Assembly: GCF_000284095.1 (NCBI RefSeq)
Contig: NC_017068.1
Location: 2,418,001 to 2,482,000 of the forward strand
Reading direction: 5' to 3'
DNA from: Selenomonas ruminantium subsp. lactilytica TAM6421
GTDB taxonomy: Bacteria; Bacillota; Negativicutes; Selenomonadales; Selenomonadaceae
Length of the DNA stretch: 64,000 bases
The translations under genes and the position numbers were made by a program. The notes beneath the pieces were generated by a model. It did not search any database. It saw only the letters and a program-made list of their open reading frames with translations, and was not told where the DNA came from. Within the stretch, counting starts at the first letter, position 1, and the number at the start of each line of letters is the position of its first letter. Shown here piece after piece: positions 23,803 through 31,971 of this stretch.

Positions 23803-24713
23803 TACTAGACAGAACTCGTAATACGGCTGCCTACCGGGCGATACTGGAGCTCAGCAGTATCTGTAAGGATTATCCAGTCAAGGCGTTATGCAGGTTGGGC
23901 CGTGTAACCAGGGCTGCGTATTACAAATGGCTTCACAGGAAGCTGGGACAAAACGAAGAAACGAACCAGAAGCTTGCTGCCCTGGCAGAATCAATCCATA
24001 AGGAGCATCCAGATATGGGCTACCGAAGGATTCGAGATAAGATTGAGCATGACCATGGCCTGCATGCTAATGACAAGCGTATCCTGCGTATATGCCGCAA
24101 GAAGAGACTGCGCTCCGTAATAAAAGGACGTCACAACTGTTGCACCAGGCCTGCTGTTGATCCATACTATACAGCAGAGAATGTGCTCAACAGGGATTTC
24201 CATGCAGATAAATACAACCAGAAATGGGTTACGGATGTGACCGAATTCAAGTACTTTCCTGAATACGGAACCGTTAAAAAGGTATATCTGAGTGCCATCC
24301 TTGACCTCTGTGATCGCCGGCCTGTTGCCTATGTTATTGGTGACAGCAACAATAACCAGTTGGTATTCCAAACCTTTGACAAAGCTCTTGAAGCCAATCC
24401 AGGGGCACATCCCTTGTTTCATAGTGACCGTGGCTTTCAGTACACCAATAAGTTGTTCCGCGCCAAAATTGAACAGGCCGGTATGACACAAAGCATGTCC
24501 CGTGTAGCACATTGCCTAGACAATGGCCCCATGGAAGGCTTCTGGGGTATCTTGAAGCGCGAGATGTACTACAGGCGCAGATTTACTTCCCGGCAAGAGT
24601 TGGTTGAGTCAATTGAGGAATATATAAGATATTACACTTATGACAGACCACAGCGTCATTTAGGCATACGAACCCCAAGTGAGTACCACGAAAAACTGGT
24701 TGGAGCTGCATGA
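23799..24713 (+). CDS. IS3-family transposase OrfB (DDE integrase)
   Basis: A 304-residue catalytic subunit with a GTG start that overlaps the OrfA stop (GTGA). An N-terminal helical region (YYKWLHRK) precedes the HTH_21 segment (IHKEHPDMGYRRIRDKIEHDHG). The rve integrase core has the DDE triad: Asp in WVTDVTEFKY, Asp in FHSDRGFQYT, Glu in NGPMEGFWGILKRE, with the spacing of IS3 enzymes. It is probably expressed mainly as a frameshift fusion with OrfA. Confidence 0.92.
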   Translation: MILDRTRNTAAYRAILELSSICKDYPVKALCRLGRVTRAAYYKWLHRKLGQNEETNQKLAALAESIHKEHPDMGYRRIRDKIEHDHGLHANDKRILRICRKKRLRSVIKGRHNCCTRPAVDPYYTAENVLNRDFHADKYNQKWVTDVTEFKYFPEYGTVKKVYLSAILDLCDRRPVAYVIGDSNNNQLVFQTFDKALEANPGAHPLFHSDRGFQYTNKLFRAKIEQAGMTQSMSRVAHCLDNGPMEGFWGILKREMYYRRRFTSRQELVESIEEYIRYYTYDRPQRHLGIRTPSEYHEKLVGAA

Positions 24714-24903
24714 AAAAAGCTGCTCGCATTAGTTGCGAGCAGCAATGAATATTTTTATTTTTTTACCTGTCCACTTGACGGGGAGCACACCAGTGCCTAA
24801 TAGGGCTTTATCTTTATCTTTTTATTTAAAATCATCTCTTGCCATAAAAACACCCCACTTCCATGTAAAATCTAATTACCTGTTTTATATCCCTTCACTA
24901 TTT

Positions 24904-25902
24904 TTACGCTATCCCCTTCAGATTCAAAGCATGAACAAAAGACATTTTTTCCAACTGGGATGTCTTAGTATATGCTTCTTCACCATGGGACAAATTCACC
25001 AAATCTTTCGAAGTAAAGCTGTCGAATTTCTTATTGACATCTTGCAATACTTCCAATTCTTTCTCTGAGAATAATGATGCATCGAACTGTACATCAGACT
25101 CTATGCACTCTCCTCCATATGGACTACCAGTATCTTCTTCAATCCGAATAACACTCATCTTCTCCAAAAGCCCCAGCAGTTCATTGCGGTCTTCCGGAAC
25201 CGGCCCATAATTTAAATGAATATAGGTAAGCCCACTAATTGACTTTGTGCTACGAAAGAAATTCAGCGCATCAGTATACCATAACAGTTTCATCAATTTA
25301 GTCTTATAAAGTTTTTTCTGATTCTGAGCATAATATATAATCATGTTCTTCAATTTCTGGAAATTAAATTTCTGAAAGCCACTATATTCTGTAGGATTCC
25401 CTTTTTCCTTATCTTGGAATATCTTATAATACGGAGCCACTTTATTTCGATTCTGTGCAAGTGCTAATTCAATCTTACGACATTCACTCTCAGAAAAATC
25501 ATCCTGAATTTTTCTGTATGTTTCTCTCAAATTCTCTGGATTTTCCATCAAGATAATCAATCTATTATGGGTATCATTTTGGATGGTTCCTTTTTCATAA
25601 CGCACGAGCGTTGCCTGCGTACAACCTATCAACTTAGCAAAAGTCCTCTGACTCAGCTTATACTTATTGCGAATACGCATAATATCTTCTGCCAACAAAA
25701 GACCGTGAGCTTTCTTATACTTCTGATATGCTTGCCTCAAACTTTCCGTATCTAACTTCATATCAAAGATTTCTTCATTGCATTTCCTGCATACCCTCAC
25801 TTTTGCTTCTACCGCAACAGGTTCTCCTTTTACATCATAAGTTTCATCTTTATTTACGATATAGGTATCATTATGAGGGCAACGTTTGCTTACATTGCAC
25901 AT
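24904..25902 (-). CDS. Antitoxin with MqsA-type zinc finger, XRE domain and Panacea (DUF4065) domain
   Basis: A 332-residue three-part protein. Residues ~1-50 hold two cysteine pairs (CNVSKRCPH and VCRKCNEE) in the YgiT/MqsA zinc-finger pattern. Residues ~68-120 form an XRE helix-turn-helix (IRNKYKLSQRTFAKLIGCTQATLVRYEKG). Residues ~185-300 match the SocA/Panacea domain (KLYKTKLMKLLWYTDALNF, GLTYIHLNYGPVPED), a fold known to neutralise many unrelated toxins. AGGAGGG precedes the ATG. It lies 20 bases after an MqsR-like toxin gene in toxin-first order, as in mqsRA. It should bind its own promoter and the toxin. No protease degradation signal is evident. Confidence 0.85.
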   Translation of the reverse strand: MCNVSKRCPHNDTYIVNKDETYDVKGEPVAVEAKVRVCRKCNEEIFDMKLDTESLRQAYQKYKKAHGLLLAEDIMRIRNKYKLSQRTFAKLIGCTQATLVRYEKGTIQNDTHNRLIILMENPENLRETYRKIQDDFSESECRKIELALAQNRNKVAPYYKIFQDKEKGNPTEYSGFQKFNFQKLKNMIIYYAQNQKKLYKTKLMKLLWYTDALNFFRSTKSISGLTYIHLNYGPVPEDRNELLGLLEKMSVIRIEEDTGSPYGGECIESDVQFDASLFSEKELEVLQDVNKKFDSFTSKDLVNLSHGEEAYTKTSQLEKMSFVHALNLKGIA

Positions 25903-25922
25903 TATTTAACCCTCCTAAATTT

Positions 25923-26246
25923 CTATTTAAACGGATAAATGATTTCCTTCTCTGGGAAGTGAAATGATATCGCTAATATGTTATCTGTAAGTTTTAATTT
26001 TATGTAAATCGTCTTCTGTTCATTGGGAAGATACTTGCCAAATTCCCATATACAATTGCGGTCATTACTATTCCAATCATCCGACGGACCAGAAAAATAA
26101 TCATCTACCTCAAGCTCGTATATAATATCAGGAACATCCTGCGGAAGCCATCCCAACCCAGCCAGAGTTTCCATATTTTTCCGTCTATCTTCTAAAAACT
26201 TGAATTTCTTCTGACTTATCAAACTCTTAATCTGGAACAAAGCCAA
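25923..26246 (-). CDS. MqsR-like toxin
   Basis: A 107-residue protein that aligns by eye with MqsR mRNA interferases (RelE-like fold): RKNMETLAGLGW resembles the first helices, then IIYELEVDDYFSGP, IWEFGKY and the core strands TIYIKLKLTDNILAISFH. MqsR cuts mRNA at GCU-type sites in E. coli; specificity here is unknown. It starts with TTG at 26246, preceded closely by an in-frame stop and a weak AGGT site, which would keep toxin output low. The antitoxin gene follows by 20 bases. The family call is from motif resemblance and gene pairing. Confidence 0.75.
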   Translation of the reverse strand: MALFQIKSLISQKKFKFLEDRRKNMETLAGLGWLPQDVPDIIYELEVDDYFSGPSDDWNSNDRNCIWEFGKYLPNEQKTIYIKLKLTDNILAISFHFPEKEIIYPFK

Positions 26247-26365
26247 TTTGACCTAGCTTTTCTGTGAACGATTGCTATCATCGCTCATCGGCACCATCCC
26301 CTTTATGCTACAACAATACTCTTAACCATGAAACCTCCCCTCTTAACACTCGCTACACTTAACCT

Positions 26366-26393
26366 ATATTAATGATATCATTTTTGTAAACAA
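26366..26393 (-). promoter_or_regulatory. Probable promoter and operator of the toxin-antitoxin operon
   Basis: On the minus strand -35 TTGTTT (26388-26393), a 16-base spacer and -10 TAATAT (26366-26371). A perfect 12-bp palindrome AATGATATCATT (26371-26382) lies between the two boxes and is a plausible binding site for the antitoxin. Confidence 0.45.
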
Positions 26394-26444
26394 TCTTTTT
26401 AGTCAGGCGCTCCATTATAAACATCTTCTAACCTGTGCCCTACG

Positions 26445-26471
26445 AAAAAAGGCGGCATGTACAACACCGCC
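26445..26471 (-). terminator. Terminator of glf
   Basis: On the minus strand a GGCGG/CCGCC stem followed by six T, four bases after the glf stop. Confidence 0.7.
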
Positions 26472-26474
26472 CCC

Positions 26475-27569
26475 TCATCCACATACCACAACCACCTTCT
26501 CCAAAGCGCTCTTGATTACGTCATCCATATCGTAATACTTATACTCAGCCAGTCGCCCGCCAAAAATCACGTTGCTTTCCTTGGCGGCCAGTTCCTGATA
26601 ACGCTGGCAGAGAGCCTGATTGCGGTCATCATTCACCGGATAATAAGCCTCTTCCCCTGGCTGCCAAGTTGCGGGATACTCCCGAGTCACATAGGTCACA
26701 GGCTGCGTGCCGAACTCGAAATGCTTATGCTCTATGATGCGGGTATAGGGCACCTCTCTAGCAGTGTAGTTCATCACTGCCACTCCCTGGTGATTCTCCT
26801 CCTCCAGCCGCTCTGTCTCAAACCTCAAGCCCCGGTACTCCAGCTTGCCCAGCTCATACCCAAAATATTCATCGATAGGACCGGTATAGACAACCTTTGC
26901 CGCCAGCTTGTCAAATGCTGCCTTATCCTTCAAATAATCCGTATTCAGCCGTACTTCTATCCCTTCCAGTAAGGCATCAATAAGCTTATTGTACCCTCCT
27001 ACAGGTATGCCCTGGTAGCGGTCATTGAAGTAGTTGTTATCAAATGTATAGCGCACAGGCAAACGCTTAATGATAAAAGCGGGCAGCTCCGTACAGGAAC
27101 GTCCCCATTGCTTTTCCGTATAGCCCTTGATCAGCTTCTCATACACTGTACGGCCAATCAAAGAAATTGCCTGCTCCTCCAGATTCCGTGGCTCCCCAAT
27201 GCCCGCCTCCCGGCGTTCGGCCTCAATCTTCGCCGCCACTTCAGCAGGAGTGCGCACCTCCGGCCACAACTTGGTAAATGTATTCATATTAAATGGCAGA
27301 TTGTAAAGCTCCCCCCGAAAATTTGCCACAGGGGAATTGACGTAATTATTGAACTCCACAAAGCGATTCACATACTCCCACACCTCCTTATAAGATGTAT
27401 GAAAGATATGCGCCCCATACTTATGGATGTTGATGCCATCCTTCTCCTCACAGTACACAATCCCTCCCGCATGGCCTCTGCGCTCCAACACCAGGCAGGA
27501 TTTCGCCTTCGCCTCATGAGCAAAGACAGCTCCAAAGAGGCCGCTGCCAACTATCAGGTAATCATACAT
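26475..27569 (-). CDS. glf: UDP-galactopyranose mutase
   Basis: A 364-residue FAD enzyme that converts UDP-galactopyranose to UDP-galactofuranose, the donor for Galf in surface glycans. The FAD-binding motif VGSGLFGAVFAHEA is at the N-terminus, followed by KYGAHIFHT and YVNRFVEFNNYVNSP, which line the active site. LIKGYTEKQWG, PVRYTFDNNYFND and the Tyr-rich YTGPIDEYF are family hallmarks, and the flavin-contacting Arg and Tyr regions are present. GGAGGT precedes the ATG. It has its own terminator and is separated from the upstream genes by another. A short copy of its 3' end is found at 32635-32712. Confidence 0.95.
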   Translation of the reverse strand: MYDYLIVGSGLFGAVFAHEAKAKSCLVLERRGHAGGIVYCEEKDGINIHKYGAHIFHTSYKEVWEYVNRFVEFNNYVNSPVANFRGELYNLPFNMNTFTKLWPEVRTPAEVAAKIEAERREAGIGEPRNLEEQAISLIGRTVYEKLIKGYTEKQWGRSCTELPAFIIKRLPVRYTFDNNYFNDRYQGIPVGGYNKLIDALLEGIEVRLNTDYLKDKAAFDKLAAKVVYTGPIDEYFGYELGKLEYRGLRFETERLEEENHQGVAVMNYTAREVPYTRIIEHKHFEFGTQPVTYVTREYPATWQPGEEAYYPVNDDRNQALCQRYQELAAKESNVIFGGRLAEYKYYDMDDVIKSALEKVVVVCG

Positions 27570-27671
27570 CGTGCTACCTCCTTGCGTTAACCAATTCTCG
27601 CCGCAAAACTACCGACAATGTATATTGCAAATCAGGCATGAATCCTGCCTACCCTATAACACATGATTTTC

Positions 27672-27712
27672 AAAAAAATACCGCTGACTTCCTAATTTGA
27701 AATCAGCGGTAT
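27672..27712 (-). terminator. Terminator overlapping the doc stop codon
   Basis: On the minus strand the stem ATACCGCTGA/TCAGCGGTAT, whose left arm contains the doc stop, is followed by a T-run (27672-27677). It ends the upstream transcript before glf. Confidence 0.8.
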
Positions 27713-28005
27713 ATATGGGATTCTATCCATTGCGACAAATCTTGATATGCAATCTTTCCCTCGGCAACTCCCAAAATAGTCTCTTCCATTTCGTCTTCAG
27801 TGCATTCCAACGATTTATTATTTGCAAGAAGAAAAGTTTCCATAGCATGAACAGCCACTCGTTTATTGCCATCAATAAAAGCATAATTCGTTGCAATACC
27901 AAAACATAATCTAGCATCCTTCAAACAGATGCCAGGATATAAATCTTCACCGCCAAAAGTTTTAAATGGCTCATTGATTGCCGATTCCAACAATGCGATA
28001 CACAT
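27703..28005 (-). pseudogene. Degenerate Doc-type (Fic fold) toxin
   Basis: A 100-residue frame that aligns with the C-terminal four-fifths of Doc proteins: LLESAINEPFKTFGGEDLYPGI, then the Fic motif region YAFIDGNKR and the helical C-terminus. Doc transfers phosphate to elongation factor Tu. Two defects are visible. The N-terminal ~25 residues are missing: in the same frame GIVEI precedes the ATG and a TAG stands nine codons upstream. And the invariant His that starts the Fic motif (H-x-F) is Tyr. No Phd-type antitoxin is next to it. It is probably an inactive remnant, though an expressed binding protein cannot be excluded. Confidence 0.65.
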
Positions 28006-28042
28006 AATTTCTACTATCCCCGCCCTCTATAATCCTACTGAT

Positions 28043-29074
28043 TCAATCCATCACAAACATAACCTTGCAGTACATCTCTCTGCGCTCGTGCATGAGAGAA
28101 AATGCATCTTGGTGCTCAGCCAACGAAAACCTATGCGTAATAAGACTCTTCAGATCCAGTCGCCTGTCCTGCATGGCCGCTACAGCTTCCCGCCAATCGT
28201 TTTCCATGCTACCGAAACTGCTGTTCCAGGTACCTGCTAATGTCAATTCCTTCCTGAGAATCTTCCAGTAGTTATCCTGAGAAAGGCTCATGCCGCCAAG
28301 GGGATTCCCCATGCAGACTACCCTGCCACCAGCTTTGGCAAGACTGATACACTCCGCCCAAGGCTCCGATTCTCCCGTTCCTTCGATGCAGGCATCTGCA
28401 CCTTGACCATCAGTAATTTCTCCTACTAGTTTGCTCAAAGCATCCCGCTTCACATTCACAGCCAGGGAAAAGCCAAGTTTCTTGGCAAAATCAACCTTGT
28501 CATCTGTCCTGGCTGCCAGGATAATGTTCTTCACTCCTGCCGACCTTGCCCATTGAGCCGTAATCAGGCCAATGGTGCCGACCCCATAAATAAGGACTGT
28601 ACCTCCCTGCCCCGCACCACTCTTACGAAAGGCATGCAAAGCCACTGCCGTCGGTTCGCTCATGGCTGCCTCTTCATAACTTACACCTTCTGGCAGCAGG
28701 CAGAGGTTTTCCTGTTTTACCGCTAGATACTCCGCCATAGCCCCATCTCGACGGGAACCGTAATAATCATAATCCGAGCAACGGGCATACTGCTCCTGTT
28801 TGCAGGCTTCACAATGTCCACAGGGAAGCAACGGGAACACGGAGGCTCCACTCCCCACCAAAGCACTATCATCTGCTTCTACGATCTCCCCGGCGAACTC
28901 ATGCCCTATGATAGTAGGGAAATGATATGTCCCCTTGGTGAAAACTCTTGGTATATCGCTGCCACAAATGCCCACGGCCTTGATTTTCAGCAGCACCTCT
29001 CCCGGCTTACGCTCCGGGCAGGAAACTTCCTCATACCGCAAGTCCCCCACGCCGTGCAGATTCAATGCCATCAT
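28043..29074 (-). CDS. Zinc-dependent medium-chain dehydrogenase, polyol-phosphate type
   Basis: A 343-residue alcohol dehydrogenase. The N-terminal catalytic domain has the zinc ligand Cys and the family run in VGICGSDIPR and GHEFAGEIVE, and the structural-zinc cysteines in PCGHCEACKQEQYARC. The coenzyme domain has IYGVGTIGLITAQWA. It resembles galactitol-1-phosphate, iditol and ribulose-5-phosphate (TarJ-like) reductases. Beside pentose-phosphate epimerases and IspD/TarI-type cytidylyltransferases, reduction of ribulose- or xylulose-5-phosphate to a pentitol phosphate is the best guess. Start is ATG 29074, overlapping the broken cytidylyltransferase gene (ATGA); an in-frame GTG lies at 29083. 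Confidence 0.8.
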   Translation of the reverse strand: MMALNLHGVGDLRYEEVSCPERKPGEVLLKIKAVGICGSDIPRVFTKGTYHFPTIIGHEFAGEIVEADDSALVGSGASVFPLLPCGHCEACKQEQYARCSDYDYYGSRRDGAMAEYLAVKQENLCLLPEGVSYEEAAMSEPTAVALHAFRKSGAGQGGTVLIYGVGTIGLITAQWARSAGVKNIILAARTDDKVDFAKKLGFSLAVNVKRDALSKLVGEITDGQGADACIEGTGESEPWAECISLAKAGGRVVCMGNPLGGMSLSQDNYWKILRKELTLAGTWNSSFGSMENDWREAVAAMQDRRLDLKSLITHRFSLAEHQDAFSLMHERREMYCKVMFVMD

Positions 29075-29595
29075 TTCAGCCACTCATCCCTTTCCGTGGC
29101 CAACATGGCCTTGAACATATCGATATCCTCTGTACGCGTCAGCTTGATGTTTCGTTCACTGCCCTTGGCAAAATAGATCTGCCATCCCAGCGCTACCTGC
29201 AAAGCCGAAATCGAATCAATCTCCACGCCTTGTTCTGCCGCCCGGGCATGCATCTCCCGCATGCGTCTGCCCGATACACACTCCGGTGTCTGCCCCCCTG
29301 ACCAATCCTGCGCGTTCCACCACCTGACTAGTCGAATCCGGAGACTGCCGCATATACATAGTATCCGAACAATCAAGCACCGTCATAGCATTTTCATATT
29401 CTTTGCAGACTCGAATCATATCCGAAATGGAATCCGCTGCCACCAAAGGACGCACTGCATCATGAACAATCAGCACATCGTCATCGGCCACCTCGCCCAA
29501 AGACATCATGCCAGCTTTAGTTGACAGGAACCGCGTGGCACCGCCCGGTACAATACCCTGCCCATACCACCTGCCAAAAGTACAACTACATTCAT
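29071..29595 (-). pseudogene. Broken IspD/TarI-type cytidylyltransferase
   Basis: The start MNVVVLLAGGMGR is the nucleotidyltransferase signature. It is then joined out of frame to GIVPGGATRFLSTKAG, which in intact relatives begins about 60 residues later, so ~180 bases are deleted. The next frame runs through VLIVHDAVRPLV to about 29300, where a second shift leads into the remaining C-terminus (IYFAKGSERNIKLTRTEDIDMFKA). The intact paralogue at 42197-42907 supplies the comparison. The ATG overlaps the stop of the epimerase gene, so epimerase, cytidylyltransferase and dehydrogenase formed one operon before decay. Confidence 0.85.
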
Positions 29596-30257
29596 TGAAA
29601 CCTCAACTCCCTGATTGCCTGCAGCGTTTCACCATAAGGACGATTCTTACCGAAAAGCAACGTAGTTCCCAATACGAATCCCTTTACCCCCATCGGCGCA
29701 AATTTCCAGATTTTATCTGCCCCACAGGCGCCATCCCAATACAACTCAAATTCCATCTCATCCTTGACCGACAGCAACTTTTCAATCTTGCTCCCTACAT
29801 AAGGCAAAAACATCTGCCCTGCATTGCCGGGATTCACCGCCATCACCAGCACACTGTCCACAATCCGTAACATCTCATGCACCGTTTCAAAACTCGTACC
29901 AGGATTGATGGCAATCCCTGGAATCAAGCCGCCATTGATGATTTTCTGCAAGGTCGTGGACGGATGATACTCTGCTTCCGGATGGATATATATCGTATCC
30001 CCTGGACGCAGGCTGTTGATGAAAAGCTCAATCGTATTATTCGGGTGTTCCACCATCAAATGTACATCCAAAGGCTTATCCGTCAGAGAACGTATGCACC
30101 GCAGGTCATTCAATGACATAGCATAGTTCGGCACATACCGCCCATCCATTATATCTATATGGAAGGAATCTATCCCCCCTGCATCAAGCGCCTCCACCTC
30201 CCGCTGCAGATTACGGTAATCTGCGCACATCATGGAGGCCATAAGCTGGAAATTCAT
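29592..30257 (-). CDS. Ribulose-phosphate 3-epimerase family protein, paralogue 1
   Basis: A 221-residue TIM-barrel protein. Metal and catalytic residues are seen in FHIDIMDGRYVPN (His and first Asp), DVHLMVEHP, and YWDGACG, which holds the second catalytic Asp. HPEAEYHPSTTLQKI and AVNPGNAGQMFLPYV correspond to the phosphate-binding loops. Rpe interconverts ribulose- and xylulose-5-phosphate. It is visibly different from a housekeeping Rpe (WDGACG in place of the usual DGGI/V) and closely related to the protein at 32796, so a sugar-specific role in nucleotide-polyol synthesis is inferred. Its stop overlaps the broken cytidylyltransferase. Confidence 0.8.
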   Translation of the reverse strand: MNFQLMASMMCADYRNLQREVEALDAGGIDSFHIDIMDGRYVPNYAMSLNDLRCIRSLTDKPLDVHLMVEHPNNTIELFINSLRPGDTIYIHPEAEYHPSTTLQKIINGGLIPGIAINPGTSFETVHEMLRIVDSVLVMAVNPGNAGQMFLPYVGSKIEKLLSVKDEMEFELYWDGACGADKIWKFAPMGVKGFVLGTTLLFGKNRPYGETLQAIRELRFQ

Positions 30258-30334
30258 ATACGATCAATCCCTTCTTGACCCTAAATTACACAAATACAAA
30301 TGCAATTCTTTACATAGCTTATTATTATCTTGTA

Positions 30335-30343
30335 TGGTATAAT
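30335..30343 (+). promoter_or_regulatory. Extended -10 promoter for the DUF4160/DUF2442 pair
   Basis: TGG followed by a perfect TATAAT (30338-30343), about 20 bases before the DUF4160 start. No good -35 is seen at standard spacing, consistent with an extended -10 promoter. Confidence 0.45.
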
Positions 30344-30362
30344 ACAGGCAGGAGGATTATAG

Positions 30363-30599
30363 ATGCCCACATATAGCACAGCAGGTATAACCATTGAATT
30401 GAGGAGCAGGGAAGACGGACGACATCATTTGCCACATGTTCACGTTATATATGGCAAGTATGCACAAGTCTTGGACTTGGACGGCAACGAATTAGCTGGC
30501 AGGATGCCAGCCAAGCAACTCAAACGAGCCAAAGAATGGATAGCCGATAACAAATCTTTGCTGGAAAAAGAATGGAGGAAATTTCATGTGCATGATTGA
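30363..30599 (+). CDS. DUF4160 domain protein
   Basis: A 78-residue protein. The motif HHLPHVHVIYGKY (residues ~20-32) and the C-terminal AKEWIADNKSLLEKEWRKF match the DUF4160 family. GGAGG precedes the ATG. A DUF2442-like gene overlaps its end. Such pairs recur in bacterial genomes and are often listed as putative toxin-antitoxin modules, but activity is not established. Confidence 0.8.
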   Translation: MPTYSTAGITIELRSREDGRHHLPHVHVIYGKYAQVLDLDGNELAGRMPAKQLKRAKEWIADNKSLLEKEWRKFHVHD

Positions 30600-30789
30600 A
30601 AATATTAGGCGTTCCAGTAGAAATATATATCTTACAATCAATGAAGACGATATTATCAGCGTCAAGAAAATGTCTATTGCTAAGTATGAATATGCAAAAC
30701 AATTCGGAAACAGTGATTTCCTAAATGCCGTCAGTACCTTGACTACTGAAAGGGACATTGAGGACTCGTACAGTGCTGTAACCATATGA
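30586..30789 (+). CDS. DUF2442-like protein
   Basis: A 67-residue protein that overlaps the DUF4160 gene by 14 bases. Its ATG at 30586 has GGAGG seven bases upstream, inside the preceding gene. The sequence (ISVKKMSIAKYEYAKQF, SDFLNAVSTLT) is compatible with the DUF2442 partner normally encoded beside DUF4160, but the match is weaker than for the first gene. A clear terminator follows. Confidence 0.6.
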   Translation: MCMIENIRRSSRNIYLTINEDDIISVKKMSIAKYEYAKQFGNSDFLNAVSTLTTERDIEDSYSAVTI

Positions 30790-30805
30790 GAGATCCCATA
30801 TGATA

Positions 30806-30828
30806 GCCCGCCATTCGGCGGGCTTTTT
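30806..30828 (+). terminator. Intrinsic terminator of the DUF4160 operon
   Basis: A seven-bp stem GCCCGCC/GGCGGGC with a four-base loop and TTTTT, 17 bases after the stop at 30789. Confidence 0.85.
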
Positions 30829-31112
30829 CATACCAAAAATTTACATCCCGTATGCACGATATGAAAATCCTTCTTGTGATATATAAAGTACAGCGTCTCC
30901 AGCACTTCTCCCATATACCCAATATATCTATCAGCCCTTTCTGCCCCTTTCGGCACACTAAACTCCTCTACTCGCTCCAATACAAGGAAAAGCCAACTAC
31001 AGTAATCTGCCAACACTGTTTTCTTGGCCAATAAGAACCTGCCAAAACCATGGAGAAACACTTTACGACAAAAATCTACAAAACTATAGAAGGTTATTTT
31101 ACAAATTCTCAT
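30828..31112 (-). pseudogene. C-terminal remnant of a DUF4422-type glycosyltransferase
   Basis: A 94-residue frame without a good ribosome binding site. The run FLLAKKTVLADYCSWLFLVLERVEEF, followed by RYIGYMGEVLETLYFIYHKKDFHI, resembles the end of DUF4422 capsular glycosyltransferases (usually ~250 residues), where a YCEWLF-type segment precedes a GY(x)ER(L) segment. The N-terminal two-thirds with the catalytic residues is absent. It is interpreted as debris of a former transferase gene; the family call is from pattern only. Confidence 0.4.
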
Positions 31113-31243
31113 AATTCCCCATTATTCAAGAGCACTATTCGCAACTGTCTAAACTTGTCATAGTCCTCCCAACTTACACTGCCGCAAATCAAGGAACTTT
31201 TGCACAGCTTTGATATGCTTCAAAACAATTATGGAGTGGGAGC

Positions 31244-31735
31244 ATGAAACGAAATCATATACTTGTTAAATTCTTTTCTAATAAAGATTACGCGTTGGAT
31301 TTTATTCACGGGAATTTCTATATGAACACCTTGAATTTCTTTTGGAATGAATATCCCAACAGCAGTCTTTTATCATCTGCACAAGCCGACTTGCTTGAAG
31401 GTGTTGTAGGGATAAAACCAGCCAATTGGGAAGATTCCGCATTCAATAATACTGTATTATCAGATATTATATTCCGTTCCATAGGATATAGATATTGCAG
31501 CATTTTATGTTTTTATAAACTTGAGTATCAAATCGAAGATAAACTCGATAAGCATATAGTATATTATCCTGTACCAAATATGTCCGACTGCGGTAATTAT
31601 GTTGTTATAATAAAAGATAAAGCTGAATTTCAGCATAGGATAAGAGAATCTTTCAAAGGAACAAAATTCAAATTCTTATGCGGGGATGTTGAATATAGGA
31701 GATTACAAAAAAATTGGTCCTATGTCAAGATTTAG
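31244..31735 (+). CDS. Hypothetical protein
   Basis: A 163-residue protein, not recognised. It starts KRNHILVKFFSNKDYALDFIHGNFYMNTLNFFW and has neither signal peptide nor membrane helix. GGGAG lies upstream of the ATG. The compact start and abrupt basic end suggest that it may be the N-terminal part of a longer family member truncated by rearrangement; an IS fragment begins within 35 bases of its stop. It lies in a plus-strand patch inside the sugar locus. Confidence 0.5.
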   Translation: MKRNHILVKFFSNKDYALDFIHGNFYMNTLNFFWNEYPNSSLLSSAQADLLEGVVGIKPANWEDSAFNNTVLSDIIFRSIGYRYCSILCFYKLEYQIEDKLDKHIVYYPVPNMSDCGNYVVIIKDKAEFQHRIRESFKGTKFKFLCGDVEYRRLQKNWSYVKI

Positions 31736-31766
31736 TACAACATAAAATGAGAAATTTTAATTATTT

Positions 31767-31905
31767 TCAACTTACCAATAGTGCTTCTCTAGCAACGCTC
31801 GCCTTGTAAAGTTTTTCAAAGTCATCTGGCGAAAGATATCTACAATAGCTGTGAATCCGCTTTGTATTATAAAATGCTTCAATATACTCAAAAATTAGGC
31901 TAATC
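31767..31905 (-). pseudogene. C-terminal fragment of an IS3-family OrfB transposase
   Basis: The minus strand reads IFEYIEAFYNTKRIHSYCRY followed by LSPDDFEKLYKAS, the typical C-terminal end of IS3-family OrfB (IEAFYN, K-R-I-H, LSP..FE). The reading ends in TGA at 31767-31769. The catalytic core is missing. It differs from the intact IS at 23042-24817, so a second IS type once inserted here. Confidence 0.75.
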
Positions 31906-31971
31906 CCCCCACCTGTCACTCCCCCGCATCAAGGAACTGGCCCATAGGCTGGGTATGCTCTGAGACATAGG

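Larger units (their letters stand above)
23042..24817 (+). mobile_element. IS3-family insertion sequence
   Basis: About 1.78 kb with two overlapping genes and imperfect terminal inverted repeats. The outer 15 bases ATAAAGATAAAGCCC are identical at both ends as reverse complements; the next ~35 bases agree in blocks (TGCTCCC, GACAG). No target duplication could be confirmed, so the exact tips are uncertain by a few bases. Both transposase genes are intact and the DDE residues are present, so it may be active. Confidence 0.85.
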
